DNA from: Fratercula arctica
Lineage: Eukaryota > Chordata > Aves > Charadriiformes > Alcidae
NCBI GenBank assembly: GCA_947846985.1
Contig: CANTUZ010000008.1
Location: forward strand, 40,318,817 to 40,382,816
Direction: 5' to 3'
DNA length: 64,000 nt
The notes beneath the pieces were generated by a model, which saw nothing but the letters and a program-made list of their open reading frames with translations, did not search any database and was not told the origin of the DNA. The position numbers and the translations under genes were made by a program. The first letter of the stretch is position 1. Each line of letters opens with the position of its first letter. Positions 25,735-40,276 of this stretch are shown one piece after another.

Positions 25735-25850
25735 TTAGATGTCTGCCTGATGGGGATAATACAGCGCTGACTCTTCCACAGGGCACAGAGCTGGACTAGG
25801 TGACCTCCCGAGGTCTTTTCCAGCCCTTATTTTTCCGTCGCTGCGTGACG
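25735..25850 (+). mobile_element. Probable old CR1-like remnant
   Basis: The words 'GACTAGGTGACCTCCCGAGG' and 'TCTTTTCCAGCCCT' resemble the 3' end of older CR1 subfamilies. The usual octamer-like tail is not clear. Divergence is high and the left limit is uncertain. Confidence 0.5.
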
Positions 25851-28800
25851 TTCGCTGCTAGCGTTGAAGTCGGTAAGTGGAGCTTTGTTTTGCGTCATGC
25901 CTGCCAGAGGGAGGTCAGGGCTTGGTGGCCGTCGTGACTAAGAGACAGTTAATGGGGTGTGTGTGTCAGGAAGTTCCCTGTCCATCTGCGTACTGCTTAT
26001 CCTGCAAAATGCTCTTCCCCTAAATGCTTCTCAGGCTCTTCTGCAATGGGAAGGTGAGTCATACGAGGGCAGAGGTTCTCCTTTAGCTGGCCAAGGACTC
26101 CAGGTGGTTCCTCTGGAGCTGACCTTAACCAGAAAAAACTCATCACAAGCCTGGTTCAGAAAGTACGGGCAGCCCAAGGCAGGAAACCAGCCAAGGACTG
26201 TTCCCATTATGGTACGGTGCCATTGAGCTGGCGGATTCGGGATCAGGGGTTGGTGATGGCTTGCTGACCAGGCAAAGGAGAACCAGCTGTGAGATACTGT
26301 TCCATGCAGGTACAGGATTGACGCTTCTGTGCCCCACTGTGCTTCTCTGAACATCCAGAATGGTATTGCCCTCTAAAGGGGGGTCTTGGTCTCAGAAGAC
26401 CGTCATCTCCAGCTGTGTGCCTATGCCAGCATCCAGCTCTGGGCTGGGGAGGTATGCAAACAACATAAGACTTGCAGTCACCTCCGTAGCACCTGGATCT
26501 GTCCCCGTGTTTTGTTTGGACGTCGTCGCGCCTATTAAGCATCTGGCCAGCGTGGTGTCCATCCATCCATAGTGGTTTTGTGACTGCTTTGTCCAAAATC
26601 TGAGAGCCATGGGAGATTCTGGAACACAGCCCTCTGTATCTCATACCCCTCTTCCAGCAGCAGAGTTTGGGAAATAACGTTTTTTAGGTCTGCAAAAGAT
26701 GGCAGAGAACCTGCAGAGACACTGATCTTCAGCAATGCCCCAGTGTGATCTGATGTCCTCTGTGGGGTGGGATCTCTATGGGAAAACAGCTCTTCAGAGG
26801 TGTTGGCTTTCTGTGACCATTGCTTAATATCTCCCTGGCTTGTGTTTTTGTAGCCTCTCAGTTTTGCTGATTTTATCGCCCTTGTGATAAGGATGATTAG
26901 ATCTGATTTGTTTGAATTAGAGCTTGACGGCTTTCAGCTCTCACAGACACAACACCATGCCGCGCTGGGTTCACGCCGTCTTGCGTATGGGGGGGAAGCA
27001 AGGAGGGGAGAGCCTTTCTCCTCCTCTGATAATAGCTAGCAGATGTGATATTGTTACCAGGTCAAGGATCTGAAAGCATCAAGCAGCAGGAAAAAAGCTG
27101 TGCTCGGATGGCACTTTAAAGCTGTAAAGGGGAGGATGTGGCAGAGGCTGAATCATCCCATGCTCAGCAGCAGGTCTGAGCGCTGCTCTGCAAGGTTTCA
27201 CAAGCTGTGGTATATTTAAGTAGTCCTGGTTTGGTGGTTTGGCCCCAGGAGCTACTTCTTTAGGTCTGTACTAAACCATTACCGATTTCTTCATAAAAAT
27301 AAAGTCTGCCCATGGCTCGTTCATGTTTTGCGAGCTGTGTGCAGTCAGTTTGTTAGTGTGTCTTGTTTTCCTGGAGGTGTGATGGCCCATTTTTTCCTCC
27401 TTTTTATAGGCTCCTGGGCCACTAGAAAGGCTTTTCCCCTCTAACCAGGTTTTGTCCGATGTTGGTGACCTGCTGTGAGCCAGACCACGATGCACAAGAT
27501 ATTAAAACCTGTCTCTTCTGTGTTATTGGGAGGGTTTCTTTTTCCTAAAGCCCTTGCAGTAGCTTTTCAGGGTAGTTCAAAAAATCTGGGGCAGGTCAGA
27601 CTGCCAGCTACTACTGTGCCCTTGTGCCTTTGTCCTTTGATCTAGCAGCTGAAAATCTGAAATAAGACATGATGCAGCTGTGGGTTTGGTGCCGTTTTGG
27701 GCTCTGGGAGGAGGCTGAGTTCTGTCTGTAGGTGCATCTGTTCTGCAGGGCTTGGCCAAGTGCATCCCTCGGTCTTGTCCTCCTCTCCCCCCCAGTCTCC
27801 TCTGCCAGCTCATATAATTGTAGTAGCAGATCCTTGTAGGATGGATATTTAGAAAACAAGGCTCTGCTTTAACTTTGGCTAGTGGTCTCAGGGAAAGTAG
27901 TATGCTTTAAAAGCCATGTTACAGCCCTTGGAGAAAGAGTTTCCCAGGTTCTGGCCAAATGTGGTCTTCAAAGAGAAAGTGTTCACTCCTAGCATGAGGC
28001 TGGAGAGCTGCAGAAGCTTTGAGGAGAGAACTGAGTGTGCCTACAGCACGCCAACAAAGAATAAAATACCTAACAGTACAGGAAAAAGTCTCGAGGAGCT
28101 GCTGTGGGTAAGCGAGGACTAAGCCTTACTTGAAGGTGAGTTGCATCTTTGAGGGCTTCCATGGGGAGGAGGTATGGGCTGGAAGGGAGGATACGGCAGC
28201 TTCGTCTTAACATGGAGGTGTGTGCTGGGGAGGAACAGCTCAACCTAGGCGATCTTTTGCTGCAGTGGGTGGCTGTTACATGCTCTAGTGGTGGCTTCAT
28301 GGCAAAAAGCATGTCCCTTTCTCATTCCTCTCCTTTTTTTTCTCCCCACTGCTCCCCTCACCTCCAGCAAGGTGTCCTCCAAGTTAACTTTAGGACAAGA
28401 GAAGCAAAGTCTATGTGTTTAACTTAATGGCTGGTTTCAGTACATGCTGTGTAAATGCAAAGCAGGGGTTTAAGCGCAGACAAGAAAGTACCGTGGAGAC
28501 ACAAGTGCATTATGTGTGCCGGGAGAGGCTATAAATAGCATATGGGTATGCACTATATTGCATTGTAATTTGCTTTTCTCTTATGCTTATGGCACATTTT
28601 CTGGCAACGGAGGTGGCAAGCCCTTCTATGTGATATTTGCCAATATTGAGAGCACTTGTGAACTCTTATGCCACTGCTATTTGCCATCCAAGGGACATGG
28701 GAAGAAAACCGCAATGCTTCCAGTGCGCTTGCTCTCTCCCACCTCCCCCCTACATCTTCTTCCCCGGCTGATTTGACCAGGTCACTCCCCATCTTTGATT

Positions 28801-31800
28801 CTTTCCTCTTATTTAAAGACCTCCTGTGGCTGCATTGTCTGGAACAGCTCTGGTAGAGGCTTCAGAGCCGTACTTCTCCCTAACTAGAGAACACGCTCTC
28901 ATTAACAGCCCTCGAGGAGGGTGAATATTGCTGTTACCTTCAAAGCAGAGACGGAGGTGCAGAGCAAACTCCTGGCCCTCAGTCGGATGGTGCTCTGCTG
29001 AAGACATCAGCAAGATCAAAACGTCAGCTGGCGAGAACAGAAGTGATGCAGGTATTTCTCTATGGTGCAGGAGCTGCGGTGGCTTTGTGGTTCCTGGAGA
29101 CATGAGGTGAACTGGCTTTAACTAGCTTTGGTACCGATAAAAGTAGAAGCAGCCGCTTGGGCGAACGGCCCAGCTACTTGCTTAGCCTCTCAGGAGGGTT
29201 TCGATGCATATGCTGAACTCCGCTGCCGCTGTGAGCAGCGACTCTGCTAGTTAGCTTAAAGTTAGCTTGGGACTGCCTGCGCCATCATCTGCAGTTGCAC
29301 TATCTGCAGAAGAGATGTACCCTCAGTTGCCGTCAAGTAAAACTGTGCGGAAGCTTGGGAGCCAAAGCCCTCTTCCCAGCTGCGATGCGGACACCTCTGC
29401 CAGGCACTCGGTCTCCTTCCTCAATGTTGCCCCTCGATGGATGAGCTCCAGATGGTTGAGTGCGAATCTTGCCAAGCATGAAGGGCTATCAGCAGTGTTA
29501 CGGATGACTGTAGGCTTCCTGCTGGGAAGTATGTAAAGATCTGTTGGCTTCTTATTTTAGTCCCCTAAAAGAGAGTTCTCATAACTACTTTTGGCTTTCC
29601 TTTTAGCCTAATGAGGAGTTCTCCCTTTTCCAAAAAGTCTGAGGCGAGTCAGTCCTAAACTATCCACAGCATCTATTTGTCTGATTTCCCCCTTCTCTGG
29701 AAGCATATCAGATGAGCGTGGTGGGGTGGAGGTAGGCTGGACTTCAGCCATCCTTTGGCTTCTGCCATGAGTGCATAGACTGTTATCTTTCCAATGTGAC
29801 CATTAAGGAGAAGGAGAGAAAAAAAAAAAAAAAAAAAAGGAAATTAAACCACAAACAACTGCATTAAAATAATAATCAAAGCCTCATGAAAGCACAAAAA
29901 GCCCCAGTAAACTTTCTGTTCTTTGGAACTTGAATCTTATCTCCCCCTGTCAAGGTTAATTGTTGCTGGGTTCAAACCATGGACAAGCTTTCATTATGGC
30001 TGGAGATCTGAGCCATGGCTGGGCCAGGTTCATCTGCCGGCTGGTTTGTAGCAGGGTTGAATTTGGTCCAGTCTGTTAAGGAGGGAGTTTCATCTCTAAC
30101 TGCGCATTTCATTATATTTGTGGATTTAAATCTGACCTTTAGTGTTTATTGAGCGTCTCCTCCCAGGGTTATAATCTCTGGAGCTATTTTAAAGGTGGTC
30201 ACTTTATTTCTTTCCATATTACTTGGATACATCGCAGTATGGCAGCGTGGTCAGATCTGGAAAACTTAGGAACAACTGATATAGAAGGTTCTCTAACATA
30301 AGAGACCCTTCCAGTTTATGTGGTGGGGAGCAAATAGTCTGTCCTGGGAAGGAAGTCCTCCTCATTTCTCACTTAATTAACCTATGAAGAGCCAAAGACT
30401 AATTTTTTTTTCTTTTTCTTTTGGACGGCTGCAGAGCTGCTGTTGCAGCCCAACCTGCATGTTCAGGATCCCAGCTCTTCCAGTTGTGGTTTTCACTCCT
30501 GCAGCTCGTGTTCTTCTGAAGGGGTGCTTGGAGGAGATGGGCTATTAAGAGCATTAACAATGAAAAAAATACTAAACTACATCACAGTATTAAAAATACA
30601 TTAATGAAATGGGCATAATGAGTATTGGAAATAGTTTTATGCCCCCTTGAGCTAGGAAATATAAATATACATATACTAAATGACAGGTCTCCCCTGCCCC
30701 CCCCCCAGAGTCGTATTTTCAACTGCTAGGTTAATTTGGGAGACAGTATTTCACATGCAAATAAGTAGGGATTACGGTTCTGGTTGGGTAAATCAGAAAC
30801 TGTTCAATGCCTCAATTTACTCAACCTTCAAAGGGGGTTATCGGTGTTCTCTTCACCTCTGGCCTGTCTCCTGAGATCAAGCACAAAAGGAGGCTGAGGA
30901 GATATTAGAAGAAAAAAAAATGAACTTATTTTCTCCCTTTCGGCCATTTTTATGAGGTGGATAAGAGAGTTGCTTGTATCAGTGCTGGAATCTTTCCTGG
31001 TGTTTGTGCTAGAACTAGAAATGGGCAAAACAAGCTTGTTTTGGAAACAGTTTTTTGGGTCGTCGTCCCTCCTGGAATTTTCATGACTTTTATCAGAACT
31101 TTCCAATTTCTTAATACCAAACAAAATTCATGAATTTCTATCTGAACTCCTTTCCCAGAACTGCATAGTAGCTTTGTAAAGCATCTTTGAGAGCGTTGCT
31201 TTTACAGGCTTTTACAGGCTGAACCTTTGGTGATTTCTCCCGGTGCAAAGCAGTGGAGCCGCGGAGCCACGGGACGTGTAGCCGCTGGCTGACGATGCCT
31301 TGAAGGAGTCTGCGCCCAACAAAAGAGCCCAGAGTGCTGCAGGACCGGGCATGCAGGATTCTTCCTTTGCTACAGAGTGCTATTTCAACAGGAGAAACCC
31401 TGGAACACGGCTAATGGGATGTGGCCAGCCGTGACTTGACATTGGTTGCTTGGCATTACATGTCCATCTTTTCCCCCAGCCCACTTCTTTCCTGTGGCCT
31501 GTTTTCATTTCCTTGCTAATTCAAGTGTGTCTAACGGCAGGGTGAGGAATTTTTGTGTGGTGCAGATAGGTCAGGGAGGTCTGACGGAGACTTTCTTTTA
31601 CAGGTGACATTCATATATACAGGTGGGGGGAGCAGGACAACGGAAAGGTCATGGAGGTGGGACCTGTAAGAAGTGCTATTGTAGATGGCGGGGAAGTCTG
31701 GAAAGGTGAAATGCATGAGAATATCTTGCCACAGTGGGTAAAATAAGGTTATAACACTTGCGAATGGGCGCGGTCCATGGGGATTGGTATTACTTTCTGC

Positions 31801-34800
31801 TGTCAGAGAAATGTGAGCGCCGGCTCCCTGTCTTTGGGCACCAGCCTCTGGCACCATGTCCCGTGGCACACCATCCTTGGCTAGCGCGGAAATGCTGGTG
31901 ATAAGCGGGTGTCCCTCACTGGCCTGTGGAACGGAGAGTCAGTTTGCCTTGCAACTGCTTTCCCCAGAGTTGTTGCATGTGTGGGGCTTAGCCCGTGCGC
32001 TCTTGCTGTGAATTACAGAAACCAGACCTCTCGTTTTCGTATGGAGCGTATCCATGAGCAACCAGCTGGTGCTGGTATTTGATATCAGCTGGGAACCCAG
32101 TCAGGAAGCTTTGATTATTATTTTTTTGTTGTTTTGTTATATTTTTTAGATTTCCACCGTCTTCTCAGGCTTCTTGCTCCCTACGTCCTGCTTGGTCTGG
32201 TTCATCTACTTGCACATACCCCAGCAATACAGTGTGGGTAAGTATGAGCTTGCTTGACACAGGGACTTACACACGGTGCTGAGCTGTAGGGACCTTCCCT
32301 CATGTGTCTCACTTTGGGCAGTCTGAACTCAGCATTGTTTCTACGAAGCTGGAGAAAAAGGCTGCATAGTTCCTGAACAGCCTTTTTTTTTTTTTTTTTT
32401 GCAATCTGATGCATTTCCATGCCTGGAAAAGGGTAAATGTACACTTTATTAGAAGCGATGCTTAGAAAGCTAAGGGCTGTAGCTTTTAAACGTCTTGTGT
32501 GTTTATTTTTATTTAAAAAAAAAAAAAAAAAAAATCAAAGCCCAAACCCATGTTTCCTCCATTAACGGATAGTATTTACTTTAGGTACAGCAGAAATCTG
32601 ATGTTGAGTTTCAAATTAAGTAAATCTCTGTTTACGAAAGCCCTAAGTGCCTCTCTTTCCAGATCTCTCCACGGTACGTTTAGGCTCTGTGTCTGTGTTG
32701 GAGGCTTAAAGCTCAGCGGCCTGAGCTCGGATCTAGCAGGAAGGGAACTAAACATAAGTCTGGCTTGCGGGCTGTATTAAAGGCTGGTGCCATGGGGGTG
32801 TGTGAAAAACCTTTCATGTGGCCGGAGGAGGACTCTCCAGAGACAGCCAGAGCCAGCCTTGGTGGAGGAAAGTCTAGGAGTAAGGTGAAGACAGGAATCC
32901 AGACCGTTAGAGGCACAGGATAAGGTTTCACTCCTGGGGGTTGGTTCCTTTGCTAAAGCAAACAAAACCTTGGTTTTGACTTTGCTCATTTGCTTTCTGT
33001 TTTTCTGGAAATGTTATTGCTTTATCAAGCGGTGCAGGAAGCTTCCAAAAACTCAAGTTTGCAACAGGACACTCGAGCCATTTCTTTTCATTTTAAAGGT
33101 TTTCTGTGTATTGATTCCAGCAAGCTGAGTACGGACCACCAGACCCTTGAATAGATTTAGTGTTTTGGGAACTTAGTCACCAACAGCATCATCCTGCAAT
33201 ACCTTATGCATGGTGGCCATCACTTTACCCAACACCAATGGCAAGAGAAAGCTGTTTGATGTGTGGGTTTGCTGGATTGGGACCAGAGTACGCGGCATTT
33301 TGCAGGATGGGGTATGAGAGAGCTGCTCTCCCCGGTCTCCAGTTCATTAGCGGTCTGTGTAATTAAGTTTAAAGGAAAGGTAGCAACTTTCCTTCCTAGT
33401 GCCAGCGGCGTTGTGCTTTCTAAGCTTTGTGTCCAGCTCAGTGCGACTGAGCGCCTTGCAGCAAGGTTCAATAGCAGATAATTGTCCCTTTCTGAAATCA
33501 GGTGAAGTCTTTGGACTTGCCTTTGATTTGTCCAGTGTCGAATGAGTACCGTAAGGCTCTCAGTCCTGTCCAGAGAGGATTAGTTCCCAAGGATCTCAAG
33601 ATGAGATAGGCTAATAGCAACTGTGAAAATTTGTCCTTTCTTTGTTTCTAGCGCTTGATGCTCCATTAAGGTGGCTGAACCACTTTTAGAAAAGAGGAAG
33701 GCAATTTGTCTCTACTTGCACAAGCAGATTTTCTGGCTCTGTCGTGCGCTTTTCCAGTATCCTAGTGCTGGTTGTATTATTCTGAATCAGTATTAAGTAG
33801 AACTGGTAGTAATAAAACTAAATAATCGGCCCAAAAAGTCAGTCCAAGAAAAAAACCCAGCCTAAAGCTCCAGAAGAGGCTGACGTCTTTCCACCCCCTC
33901 CAGTGCTGAAAATGGCAAAAAAACCCTTCTGGCCTTTGGAAAAATCCATTGGCAAATGAGCACTGCTGCTGTTAGACTGGGCAGGGACTTGTGTCCGGAT
34001 GCCATGGGTGATGGTCGCGAGGAGCTCTGCCCTCTGCTCGCGTCTGTGGAAGCCTCCCTGCAGCCATCTTCCCGTCCTGGAATAACGAGGCACGTTCCTG
34101 CCTAAACAAATCACCTTAAATACCACACCTTCTCCCCATCTTCTCTGCCAGGCAAAACCCACCCTGAAGTGACAGGCATTAGCGTAAGCAAAGCTAATTC
34201 ACTAACTTATCTCCAGCATACCGTATAATTGATTTCATCAAATAAAATCTATGCAATAAAGCTCTGGAAGTTCAGGCAAAGCTACAACTTAATTGTAGTT
34301 CAGCCAAGAATCAATTTCTCATTTTCTTTCTTGTTTTCTGACAATTTCTGCGTGTTGGTGAGGGCCAGAAAGGATGGAGATTTTACAGATGTTGGTATCC
34401 TCTGTATCACTGGCATTTCACATCCAGACTAAAAATGAAAGGAAAATTTTGCGGATATTTTTGAGATCAGCCACAGTAGGGAAACATCAGGGTCAAAACA
34501 GTTGTCCAGCAATGAAGAGCTTTATTCCTGTATAAAGCTAAATACGGTTCTCATCTGTAAATTTTTATTTTAGTTCTTTCTGTAGTTTCCCCTGAACACA
34601 GAGTTAGGGAAGAAATGAATTAAGACTAGCTTTTTTTTTTTTCCAGTGTCTCCATGTCAGAGACGCAATAAAAATTTAAAGCGCAATAAGAAGTTAAAAC
34701 GCCAGCCCTGTTTTGCTGAGCGAAGACGTTTAAGAAGTGTTGTGGATAAAACCTCTGCAGTGAAACCCTGCGGTCGTCCAAGCTGATAGATACTTCGTTT

Positions 34801-37800
34801 TTCTTTTGTTCTCAGTTCAGAATAAATGCCATATGCGGGAGGAAAAAGGGAGGGACCGGACCACGTTTTCTGGGATGCCTGGGTAGTTGGAGGGGTGACG
34901 GATGCTCTAGATGAACAGCTGTTGCGTAGGCATAAATTGCTTGTGAAATACATGCCGTGGGAGCCCAGCCCACCCAAAATGCAACGTGTAGTTTTTTCTC
35001 TAGATGGGACTGTCTGCCTTCCAGGTGATTTCTTTAGGAATGGCTTGGATCTATACAGCTGCAACCTTTGAAAGCTTTACAAAGCTGATTCTTTTAGAAA
35101 ACCTCGATTCTGCTCCATCTCTCAGTTTGCTGCTGGTTTTCATGATTGGAGGGAATGCAGGATACGTTCTGGCCAAGTTACAAACCTTAGACTTTTCAGA
35201 GGAAGATGCTAAGGGGAGTGGTGAAGTGAGAACTGGCGTCTCTGCCTAATCTTGTCAGTCTTGGGATTTCAACGTGGGCCGAGTAAAGTAGCTGCGTAAG
35301 TGGGAGCATCATCTGGCTTCAGACGGTGCATCTTGCTGGGGCACTAGTTCCTGTCCAGGTAGGTGGAATCTGCCAGGAGGAGCAGCCTGGATTTAGTGTT
35401 TGGTTTTTTTTTTTTAAAGCCGTTGTGTCACTGCAGCCTTTTTATTTTTTTTGTTTTGCAAGGAGCTAAACTGAGAGATTGCACAGATCAGAGAGGGTCA
35501 GGAAAAATGAGTGCGCAATCCAGAGCTTTAAATTTCCCTCGTCCACCGTCCACCTTGTTCTCGAGCTGACCTCCAGCCCACGTGCAGCAGAGCTGGGCTT
35601 CACCAGAGATACTTCTAACTCGCTTTGCTTACACAGCTGGTTTTTAAGTACGCTCTTGAAAAACATACATTCAGTACAAATATTATCCCTGTACATCCTC
35701 TCCCTCTTATTTCTTGCGTGCAGGATCAGCAGTTTGCAGCGGGTACCTTGAATCCCATAAGACGCTAGAGCTACCCTGAGAAACATCGCCTTAAAGAAAA
35801 AAAAAACCGTCCAGCAGGACAGCTAAGAGGAGAAGTCCAATGGTGACTGAAAGGTACAGCGTCCCTGGGCTGGGCAGTGTTCGGCCAGGTCGTAAAAAGG
35901 CAGTGGATCCTGAGAGAGGTTTCGGTCCGCGGGGAGAAATGGCGAGGTGTGAGATGGCTGGCTTTGTGCAGCTCATTACGCTCCCGTTGCCGATTTCTAA
36001 ATGGAGTCCTGTCGCTGAGAGAGACCAGGTTTGCTTTTACTAAAAACATAGGGGTGGGGTTTTTATTTTTCTTGTACCGAGGTATGTAACTTTAAATGGC
36101 CATCTCTGTGCCTGGTCACCTCTGAGATTTTTTTTCCACTGACATTCACCTTGACAAGCTACAAAGAGGTAAAAACTACAGTGGCTTGGCGCGCCTTGAC
36201 TAGTGTCTTGCTTTGATATAAATCCTCAGGGTAAAAAAAAAAAAACACCTTGTGCAGCGAAAGCAAAGGCTGAAGTTGCTTTCATGAGGCAGGCTTAGTT
36301 CCCCTGGAGGACTGACATCCCCATTTTTGAGGCCTAATTGCATGAAGTCTCCTGTGATAATTTTTTAGACAGTGAGGAAAAGCGGCTGGAGCCAGCCTCC
36401 GGCATTGAGGGGTATGAGCCCAGCGGGTCGGCGTAGTGTCTTGATCGGGCAACAAAGAGATCCAAAGACTTAGACAACAGTGATCATGTCAGATGTGGTT
36501 AAAGTTGTTTTTTTTTCTTCTCCATCCATTGCTAACACAGATTCATTGATCAATATTAAAACGCTTCACTTAAAGGTGCATTCCCTTTGCAACTTGTAAT
36601 GATATTTTCATGATAAAGGAACGCTTTTGTATTAAGATGATGTTGTTTCTGAGTGGGGGTAGTGCTTGTAGGAGTCATCGGTCTGACTCCAGGCTGATGT
36701 TGTCAGGCCACGCAGGGCTATTGCAGATACCCGTCAGCAGCATCTGCCTTTGCTAGCCCGCAGGCACCGCAATCCAGGCTCCCTGATGCTAGCCAGATCT
36801 GCGGAGTGGCCTGGAGGCGTTGTGTTAGGAGCTCCCCTCCTTCGCTCCGGATTGCAGGACCAGCCGACGCCGCGCTTCCTACCTGCGCGTTACCCTGCGC
36901 CCAGGGGGACCTGGCTGTGCCTGGGGCTGCCGACGTAACCCTTCAGTCTTGGCTTTGCCGGGGATATCATGTCATTGACCCCCTGGCCCAGCGTGTAGCA
37001 GCGCGTGGGGTATTGATTTCTGTTTCACAAAACGATAACCTTCAAAGGATGGCTGGGCATAATGAGTTGGGCAGCTGCCAATAGCTCCGTGTCATCAGGA
37101 GCTGTAACCCTCCATGTGTTAAAGCGTTCCTGCTCCTCAGTAGTTCAGATGGCTTTGTGTCTGTAAGAGCAGCAGGCACAATTTCTCAGGTTCTTGGGGT
37201 GCGCCTACATCTTCTGAACCCTTTTTGAAGCTATTTCTGCATTTGATTTGACAGCCTAAAGCCCACGGAGGGAAAGAACCTAGCTGGTTTGTTAGGCATG
37301 CAACCCCCACGGGTAACTTGGACATCATAGCACGCTCATAAACCCTAAGTAACAGCCCTCTGCTGTATTGATTTATATTTTTCTGCAGCATCAGCATCAT
37401 TTTAAAGGACAAGGGATTTTATAATGCAGTTGTAAATTATTCGTGTAAGTATCTTAAGTGCCTCATGGGAGTGCATGATCATTCAAGATGCTTTGTAATT
37501 TATTTCTTCTCGTGTTTTTCAGCTATGCAACAAAACATTTGTAAATACCCAGGAATGAGGGTCCTTACCAATGGCACTGACATGTACCAGGCTTGCATGA
37601 AAACCCTTGTATCATCTGCGGGAAGAAGAAAAGAAAGATAGAAATGATAGATTTAAAATTTTGCTGAACTTGTGTGGCAAGTGTCTGCCACTGAAGCTCC
37701 TAAAAAGGTTATAAACTTGGTAATTTTGCGTCCTGGATCCTCTTCCTGGGGTCCCCGCTGGAATCTCTCCTTGATGCCTTGTGGCTCGCGCTCTGAAGTA

Positions 37801-40245
37801 AGCTGCTGTCTGACCTGGTAAAAGTCTAGGCAGGCGCAAGCCAAACCGTTAAGACCAATTAGCATCTGTGCTTACATGGCCTAATATGTGCCCTGGTGAC
37901 AAGGTACAGGTGAAAGATTTAATGGCCCTGCTGCTCCTCTGAGAAGCAGAGGGCTCTGTGGAGGGGCCTGTCTGTGCCGAGCACAGCTGCCGCTGGTGGG
38001 ACTCTCAGCCACGGAAGCAATGAGCAGCTCAGTTTTTTCCCTGCAAGGCTTGGCGAGCAATTCCTTTTCTCAGAGTGTCATTCTCTGTGGACGAGATCAG
38101 CCATATTTTAGAACTACACGGCTTTACAGTCAGCAAAAACACACCAAAGAGTGTGTTTGTCCGGGTCTAACCTTGGGTGGCTCGGACAATAATTTGTATT
38201 ACCTTTTCCGTGTTTTGACTCTTAGTAGCATTGTTTTATCTTCTTTCTGATTAAGTACTTGATGGGCTGTTTCCTGTTGAGCTGGTAGCATCAGGTCCTA
38301 AAGGATGCCAAAAGCTGACTGTCCCAAGTGTGAAGTTTCAGGTGTAGCTCGGAGAAGACCTCAGTGACCCAAAAGTATGCAAGGCATGAAAGGCTGCAGT
38401 TGCCTTTTGCTGGTGAGGGCAGGTTTATGTCATCCCAGGTAATTTTTGAGAGTAAATAAATGGCTTTGTTTTCCATTATTTGAGAGAAGCCCAGCATGAA
38501 ATTTGCTGGAAGGGTGCTCTGTTGGCTTCTAAAATGACAGGCACCTGAAGGGACTTGACTGCGCAAGAGTCTCGAAGCTCAGCAGCCCTTTCTAACGGCT
38601 CCCCAAAAGACTGACCGTAAGGCTATTGACCATTGAGGCTTTGAATCAGAGCATCAGATGTGTTGTTTTATCTTCAACCCTTTCTCTAAAGTGCCACTTT
38701 GCTTTTCTCAGTGCTCCTTATCATCTGTATGATGTAGCTTTTAACCATAATGACCTTGAAAACACTCAAAGCCACTTAATCTGGCTGCCTTCCCCTGTTA
38801 AAGTTCCGCGTTAATCTGTGTGGATTTGTTACAGGGATGTAAAGGCTGGTTGAAATCTTGCAAGGGTATGTTTTTTCCTGAGTGGGCAGGCCAAGAGATT
38901 GCTGTTCAGTAAAGAAAACATAGAGGAATAGTCTTTATTTCTGGCTTGATGTTGGGATTTCTAGTTTACTGCTCCTCCAGGCGTGCTTACTGAATGCCAG
39001 CAAATTCTTGTAGGTAAGACAGGGCACAGCGGTCCGTTGACAAAACAAATCCTGAGGACTTGAGATATCATCAGCACCCTCCTGTCTGCTTATATTAGCT
39101 GATGCAGAACCTCGTAGTGGTTGTATCGCTCAGGGCATAAAGTAAATACCAGTCGTGGCAGAACATTGATCTCTGTAGCGAAGGAATTGTTTGTGGCATG
39201 TTGACCTGCCCTGAACTCCTGGGCAACCACAAAGCGTTACTGATAGTTACAGTACCTTTTGCTCTGTGCAGACATGCTGTGCACGCTTGTGAGACCAATT
39301 ATGAGTCCCGGCGACTGCCCTGAATTCATTCTCGTTTTGCTTATGACCTCCCAGCGTGTCCTCGCTTGCTCAAGAAGTTGTTCTGAAGCGACTGGTCCTG
39401 GGCTCCAGATGTTTGCCTCTCCGTGGCTGGCTGTCCCTGCTAACCAAACACCTGTCTGTGCTAATAAATACTTCAAATCTTGAAGAATAAAACAAAATGC
39501 CTGCCTTGGAAAAAAGCCTCAAAAGCGTGAGTAATGTCTGTTTCGCAAGACCAATCATCCTTGATGTGTGGGCCTCTTGCCTTGAACAATTAACTGCTCG
39601 ATGAAGATCTTGCAGACCTATTGGAAGTGCCTTCTGACCCTGCTTTCATCCATCTGGCCATTAATAGCTTGTTCGGGGATCCAGAGGATTTAGACCAACC
39701 GGCAGAAATTGCATCTGGCCTGGTGGCAATCCTGCTGCTCGCAGCTCTTGTCTCCTGGCTTCGTGTAATAATTCATAAATAACCCTCCCTTGCTTCGGGA
39801 GCCAGTTTTGGGTGTGTGCTGATTACACTGCTGTGGCTGACATCAGCATCTTAACTCTCATCATTGCAGCCTGGCTTCAAAACCCAAATTATTCTCTTCT
39901 TTTGCGTGTCAAGAACATGATTAACTCCTCCTGTTTCCATGCAAGAAACACGATGGGCCTGCGCAAGAAAAAAGCAATCTGCCTGGAGCAGCTGCCTCCG
40001 TCGTTCTCCTCTGGCCGGCCTGTGTTTCTCAAGATACAGGAGGGATGCCAACGAAGCAATGTTTCTCCTGGGAAGAGAGTTGGATGAATCATGTTAATGG
40101 AGCTCCAGCAGAAAGCTTCACCCGCAGAGGGTGGGGAGTAGCAGTTGATCTAGACCAAATGATGACTTAACCTTCCCTGAAAATTAAGTCCTCGTTCCTT
40201 CAATTTTTTGTCCTTCTGGAAAACTCAAATATTTGCATGAAACCC

Positions 40246-40248
<3 letters not shown>

Positions 40249-40276
<28 letters not shown>
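40249..40276. repeat. T28 homopolymer
   Basis: Twenty-eight consecutive T on the plus strand. No AATAAA-type signal lies at the proper distance on the minus strand, so it is not obviously a retrotransposed poly(A) tail. Confidence 0.85.

Noticed and set aside
40249..40276. T28 tract as a retrotransposed poly(A) tail
   Set aside because: No AATAAA-type signal at the expected distance on the minus strand and no recognisable parent sequence.
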